Assembly: GCA_905371275.1 (NCBI GenBank)
Contig: CAJPLH010000021.1
Location: forward strand, 1 to 18,140
DNA from: Prevotellaceae bacterium
GTDB lineage: Bacteria > Bacteroidota > Bacteroidia > Bacteroidales > Bacteroidaceae
Reading direction: 5' to 3'
Length of the DNA: 18,140 bases
The notes under the pieces are model-generated. The model was not told the DNA's origin. It ran no database searches and worked only from the letters and a program-made list of their open reading frames with translations. Positions 14,907 through 18,140 of the stretch are shown here, piece by piece (within the stretch, counting starts at the first letter, position 1; the number at the start of each line of letters is the position of its first letter). The translations under genes were made by a program, and so were the position numbers.

Positions 14907-15737
14907 TTATTTGAAATGATTTTGAGCCTGACCGCCGTTCATCACTGCTTGTTTGAACACACTTTGTGCGTTGAAGTGGAGCGTACCGCCATTGTAGACT
15001 TCCACAGCAGCGCGTTTGCTCTTCAAGCTTTCTGCTTGAATCGTTCCGCCATTGTTGATTTGATATTTACTCACATTGGCAGTGCCCACCAGTGCAATAT
15101 CACCCCCATTCGACACTTCGGCATCAGATTCGCTCACCGTAGCACCGTTCACGTTGATGTTGCCACCATTCTTCACGTCCATTTCCAACTTGGCCACTTC
15201 CACATTTCCGATTTGGAATATACCACCGTTGTTCACTTCTACGTCCAATTCCGATGCCTTAGCACTCACCAATTTGATTATGCCGCCATTGTTGAGTTCA
15301 AAACTAAGTTTGCCACCCACATTGAGCGGTTGAGCGATGTCTATCATACCGCCATTGTCGAGCTCAAAGTCTTTGATGGCATAGCCCGTGATAGTGACCA
15401 TGGTTTTCTCGTTTGCCACCTGAATTGCGTTGGAATAGTTGATCTTCAATTCGTCATCGTCCACGCGCACCATCACGTCTGAAGGGGAGATTCTACTTGT
15501 TGTTACTGTGATGCTGGGTGTGCCTTCTGCCACATATTTCAGTGTGATACCATCGGCCACCTTCACCCCATCAAAATGTCCCAAATTGCCAAGGGTGATG
15601 GTGTTTCCTCCTTGCAAGGTTGAGGATGTTGAAGCAATGATGTTGCCTGCTTGCGATTTGCGGGATAAGAAATCGCAAGAAGTGCAGAGTAAGGTGCTGA
15701 GCATAGCCACAGCAACTAATAATATCTTTCGTTTCAT
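14907..15737 (-). CDS. Putative lipoprotein with GIN/DUF2807-type beta-solenoid
   Basis: The 276-residue product starts with a probable lipoprotein signal (MKRKILLVAVAMLSTLLCTS, acylated Cys at 21). From about residue 50 it matches the pattern of the GIN/DUF2807 family (FDGVKVADGITLKYVAEGTPSITVTT). From residue 128 to 269 the motif NGG occurs eight times (Asn at 128, 150, 170, 190, 210, 229, 249, 267), with steps of 18-22 residues. Between them hydrophobic and polar residues alternate, as in a beta-helix with a stack of Asn-Gly-Gly turns. It is likely on the periplasmic face of a membrane or on the cell surface. Similar proteins are common in Bacteroidetes and have no well-proven function; names such as auto-transporter adhesin head rest on the domain only. 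It lies 66 bp after the GntR gene and 161 bp before the exporter ATPase gene. Confidence 0.85.
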   Translation of the reverse strand: MKRKILLVAVAMLSTLLCTSCDFLSRKSQAGNIIASTSSTLQGGNTITLGNLGHFDGVKVADGITLKYVAEGTPSITVTTSRISPSDVMVRVDDDELKINYSNAIQVANEKTMVTITGYAIKDFELDNGGMIDIAQPLNVGGKLSFELNNGGIIKLVSAKASELDVEVNNGGIFQIGNVEVAKLEMDVKNGGNINVNGATVSESDAEVSNGGDIALVGTANVSKYQINNGGTIQAESLKSKRAAVEVYNGGTLHFNAQSVFKQAVMNGGQAQNHFK

Positions 15738-15803
15738 AAGCGAAATTATTGGTGTTGATAAATAGTGTGTCTTGGAGAAATCTTGGAGTTTAGCCCAAAT
15801 CGC

Positions 15804-16211
15804 CTAGACTTTCACAGCATTTTCTGCCACGTTGTTGAGAGATTCTTGTGGAGTGTTGAGCAATTGCTGCAAGCGACCTATCACCTTCTCTAGTGGGATG
15901 TTTAAATGCTGCATTTGGTGCGCCAAATCGGGGAGCAATTTGTTGAGCAAATCGTCTTGGCGTGAATTACTTATGATGTGCCGTGCATCTTCACTCACAA
16001 ACGAGCCTAAGCCGCGTTTATTGTAGAGAATACCTTTCTGCACTAACACGTCAAAAGCCTTCACCGTGGTGTTCACATTGACTTGTAGCAGGGCACTATA
16101 ATCGCGAACCCCTGGCACTCGTTCGTCGGATTTGTACAGTCCAGCGAGGATTTCGTCCATCAGGCGTTCTGCTATTTGCAGATAGATGGGATAGCCTTCG
16201 TGGAAATTCAT
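15804..16211 (-). CDS. GntR-family regulator, YtrA-like
   Basis: This is a small cytoplasmic DNA-binding regulator of 135 residues. A winged helix-turn-helix covers about residues 8-74: PIYLQIAERLMDEILAG, DERVPGVRDYSALLQVNVNTTVKAFDVL, then the wing QKGILYNKRGLGSFVSEDA. A short helical tail (80-125) takes the place of a large effector domain. This short architecture is that of the YtrA subfamily, whose members usually repress an ABC transporter operon in which they are encoded and respond to cell-envelope drugs. Here it is the third gene, 33 bp after the membrane subunit and 66 bp before the GIN lipoprotein, rather than first. The VPGVRDYS segment replaces the more common LPSxRxLA but is seen in this family. 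The effector is unknown. Confidence 0.92.
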   Translation of the reverse strand: MNFHEGYPIYLQIAERLMDEILAGLYKSDERVPGVRDYSALLQVNVNTTVKAFDVLVQKGILYNKRGLGSFVSEDARHIISNSRQDDLLNKLLPDLAHQMQHLNIPLEKVIGRLQQLLNTPQESLNNVAENAVKV

Positions 16212-16244
16212 AGGGTGAAATTATTGTTTTTTGAAGATAGTGCC

Positions 16245-17135
16245 TTATTGACCATACCAATGACGAGGCATCAGTGATGCGCGTTTACGAATGCGGTAGG
16301 CAAAATAGAGATTCAAAACGAGCCAGAGGCAGGCAATGAGAAAATAAATCGAATAAAGGAGGTTCATCACAAATCGAAAATGTTCTGTACGAGTGGGATC
16401 ATCACTTGTGTATTTGAGCACCACAATTGTTCCAAAGGTGATAAAGACCACAAAAATGATGAAGCAGACCAAGGACGTCATAATAAATGACTTTTTGCGG
16501 AAGATGGCGCCACCCCAAAGGTAGAAGCTCCATAAAACGATAATGGAAAAGATGGGAAAGATGGACAGACACCAAACTCCTATGAGTGGATGAATGATCG
16601 GATCAATGTAAGTCGGAGAAAATATCAATGAATGACTGATTTTGGCTAGTATCTTTGGAATGAACCACGTATAGTCGAAGCCTAAAACTTCCACAATAAG
16701 GTATCCCGTTGCATCCGTGATCAAGAGTGCTATGAAGGAGAGGACAATTGCGCCGAGATTATAGTAAATGAAACGAGAAAGCACTTTTTCAGCTGTTGTG
16801 GCAGGAATCATCAGTTGAACAATTCTTTTGCTACGTTCTGTCTTGAGCGAAAAGACTGCCGATGCACTAAAAATAAATGCTGCAAAAAGAGCCATAGTAC
16901 CAATGACTGACATACTATCCGACATACCCCACAATGTATGTGCGACATCATCTTGACTGTGGTAATCGTAACTGTTGTTAAGAGCGTGGAAAGCATTGTA
17001 AACAAATACGAGAAGAGCGATGAGAAAACCTATTTGTAGACCTAGGTAATAACGCACCTGAGTCTTCCAATTTTCCGATACTATTTGACGCAGCAACCAA
17101 CCTACGCGTTGGAAATCGATATTGAGAAATTTCAT
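16245..17135 (-). CDS. ABC transporter membrane subunit (six-helix, ABC-2-like)
   Basis: This 296-residue protein has six likely membrane helices, at about 30-50, 77-97, 121-150, 183-210, 217-241 and 256-280, and no signal peptide. Between helices two and three is FSLKTERSKRIVQLMIPATTAEKVLSRFIYY. This resembles the coupling region of Bacteroidetes ABC-2-type permeases, where a QLM(I/L)PAT or S..EK motif is common. It follows the ATPase gene after 30 bp and precedes the GntR gene by 33 bp, so it is very probably the transport partner of that ATPase. The large charged periplasmic domain found in some antimicrobial-peptide permeases (BceB type) is absent. The substrate is unknown. Confidence 0.82.
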   Translation of the reverse strand: MKFLNIDFQRVGWLLRQIVSENWKTQVRYYLGLQIGFLIALLVFVYNAFHALNNSYDYHSQDDVAHTLWGMSDSMSVIGTMALFAAFIFSASAVFSLKTERSKRIVQLMIPATTAEKVLSRFIYYNLGAIVLSFIALLITDATGYLIVEVLGFDYTWFIPKILAKISHSLIFSPTYIDPIIHPLIGVWCLSIFPIFSIIVLWSFYLWGGAIFRKKSFIMTSLVCFIIFVVFITFGTIVVLKYTSDDPTRTEHFRFVMNLLYSIYFLIACLWLVLNLYFAYRIRKRASLMPRHWYGQ

Positions 17136-17165
17136 AATCTAGTGTGCTTTAGGAGTGCAATGAAA

Positions 17166-18029
17166 TTAGTGAAAACCAGTGTTGTTCGCCTCGGGTTCTT
17201 CAAGTTGATGACGCAATGTTGGATTTTGCACCAAGGCATTAAACAGAAGTTCTAAACTGATAGGCGTTTCTTCCTTGCCTTGAGCGGGCACAATCACCGC
17301 AGTACCCGTGAGTGAGGGTTCTGCATAGAGTGCATCGTCAATGGGAGTGCCATAAGGTCGTTGCTCGAAGCGCACTTTTTGACTCAGTTGGCTCATCGAC
17401 GTGTCGAGCATTAGCGACTGACCATCTATCATCACCACGTGGTCTATGAGCTGTTCCACATCGTGCACTTGGTGCGTGGACATCAAAATCGTGCGATTTT
17501 CATTCATTTGAGCAGCGATGGTGCGGCGAAATTGTGCCTTTGAAGGAATGTCCAGACCATTAGTGGGCTCGTCCATCAGTAGGTATTTGGTGTTGGTGGC
17601 TAGTGCAAAAGCCATAAACACTTTCTTCTTTTGTCCCATTGAGAGTGCACCAAGGTGAATGTCTGCCGGGAGTTGAAAGTCGTTGAGCACTTGTTGCAAC
17701 ACCTCATCAGAGAAGTTGGGGTAAAATACGCGATTGACTTTGATGAACTCCTTAAATTTTACCGCAGGAAGATCTATTTCTTCGGGCACCAGCATAATGT
17801 TTTGAAGCATTTCTGGTTGTCGGTCTTGGGGATCAAAGTCATCCACGAGAATTGAACCTTGTGTGCTGCGAAGCAACCCCGTAAGGAGATAGAGCAGAGT
17901 GGATTTACCTGTGCCGTTTCTGCCGAGAAGACCAACAATTTTTCCGTCGGCAATGTTCAACGAAAAGTCGTGGAAGACTTCACTGCTTGAACTGTTGTAG
18001 TTGAAATGAAGATGTTGTATTGTAATCAT
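17166..18029 (-). CDS. ABC transporter ATPase (YtrB/BcrA-like)
   Basis: This ATPase should power the membrane protein encoded 30 bp downstream. I chose the ATG at 18029 (MITIQHLHFNYNSSSSEVFHD; 287 residues). A longer frame from 18110 adds 27 residues unlike the family, and its ATG overlaps the predicted promoter. Motifs are Walker A GRNGTGKST (36-44), signature LSMGQKKK (129-136), Walker B YLLMDEPTNGLD (149-160) and H-loop STHQ (184-187). The Q-loop region reads LVPEEIDLP, with Glu where many ATPases have Gln. This change occurs in the branch of antibiotic and YtrB-like exporters. Residues after about 215 are an accessory C-terminal segment without a known motif. It is the first gene of the GntR-linked cluster. 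Confidence 0.93.
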   Translation of the reverse strand: MITIQHLHFNYNSSSSEVFHDFSLNIADGKIVGLLGRNGTGKSTLLYLLTGLLRSTQGSILVDDFDPQDRQPEMLQNIMLVPEEIDLPAVKFKEFIKVNRVFYPNFSDEVLQQVLNDFQLPADIHLGALSMGQKKKVFMAFALATNTKYLLMDEPTNGLDIPSKAQFRRTIAAQMNENRTILMSTHQVHDVEQLIDHVVMIDGQSLMLDTSMSQLSQKVRFEQRPYGTPIDDALYAEPSLTGTAVIVPAQGKEETPISLELLFNALVQNPTLRHQLEEPEANNTGFH

Positions 18030-18091
18030 ACCATCTAAGTTTGTAAATTCTACGATGAAGTAGGAGTGATTTGTTGTGTTTGTGTGTGATA

Positions 18092-18105
18092 GTGTTGTAT
18101 TACAC
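18092..18105. promoter_or_regulatory. Possible GntR operator at the transcription start
   Basis: The sequence GTGT-N6-ACAC overlaps the predicted start site of the ABC cluster. GTGT/ACAC half-sites resemble operators described for YtrA-type GntR proteins, but the surrounding DNA is rich in GTGT, so chance is a real possibility. Confidence 0.25.
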
Positions 18106-18107
18106 CG

Positions 18108-18139
18108 CAAATCTCTGAGTTTTTATCTACTTGACCAAA
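18108..18139 (-). promoter_or_regulatory. Promoter of the GntR-linked ABC cluster
   Basis: On the minus strand TTTG (18139-18136) is followed by 20 bp and GAGATTTG (18115-18108). The -33 element, the spacer length and the TTTG half of the -7 element fit the Bacteroidetes pattern; the leading TA is replaced by GA. The spacing equals that of the better promoter at 6267-6298. Transcription would begin near 18101, leaving about 70 nt of leader. Confidence 0.5.
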
Positions 18140-18140
18140 T

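Noticed and set aside
15061..15400. Repeated DNA unit containing CCGCCATTGT, first considered a DNA repeat array
   Set aside because: The repeats fall in frame at about 60 bp and encode the NGG protein motifs. They are explained by the protein solenoid, and the units are too diverged to be a CRISPR or tandem DNA array.
14901..15482. Plus-strand open frame opposite the GIN lipoprotein
   Set aside because: It arises from the roughly 60-bp repeat units of the lipoprotein gene read backwards. It has no signal, domain or upstream promoter of its own.

Overview
This window looks like chromosomal DNA from a Bacteroidales bacterium, most likely Prevotellaceae or a close relative. The evidence is the set of protein families (Bacteroidetes-type SLBB export protein, NagB, GIN-domain lipoprotein, ZapA with a small coiled-coil partner), moderate GC, start codons without clear Shine-Dalgarno sequences, and several upstream regions that fit the Bacteroidetes promoter pattern (TTTG, about 20 bp, TAnnTTTG). 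All 17 supported genes lie on the minus strand, so transcription runs from high to low coordinates. I see no tRNA, rRNA, CRISPR array, insertion sequence or phage gene.

In the direction of transcription, the right half (about 18.1 to 8.7 kb) is a nine-gene envelope and efflux block. It starts with a GntR-linked ABC transporter (ATPase, six-helix membrane subunit, YtrA-like GntR regulator). Next comes a lipoprotein with eight NGG motifs at about 20-residue intervals (GIN/DUF2807 type). A complete MacAB-TolC-like exporter follows: ATPase, two different FtsX/MacB permeases, periplasmic adaptor and outer-membrane channel. Spacing is tight (30-72 bp) except for a 161-bp gap with a strong hairpin between the lipoprotein and the exporter ATPase. 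The block ends in a region of about 350 bp with no gene and two long hairpins. The likely theme is sensing or resisting an envelope-active compound, or exporting one; the substrate cannot be read from the sequence.

The middle holds nagB (glucosamine-6-phosphate deaminase), a radical-SAM/SPASM enzyme whose cysteine pattern matches anaerobic sulfatase maturases, and a conserved-looking basic protein of unknown function behind a good Bacteroidetes-type promoter. Then come a small coiled-coil protein, zapA (cell division) and rny (RNase Y).

The left end holds a short phosphoglycosyl transferase followed after 17 bp by a large SLBB/Poly_export outer-membrane polysaccharide export protein that runs off the window edge. 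These look like the start of a capsule or exopolysaccharide locus continuing beyond position 1.

Most of the window is ordinary core genome. The most interesting parts are the GntR/ABC/GIN/MacAB-TolC block, the Asn-Gly-Gly ladder in the lipoprotein, a possible operator at the block's first promoter, and the two genes of unknown function near zapA.
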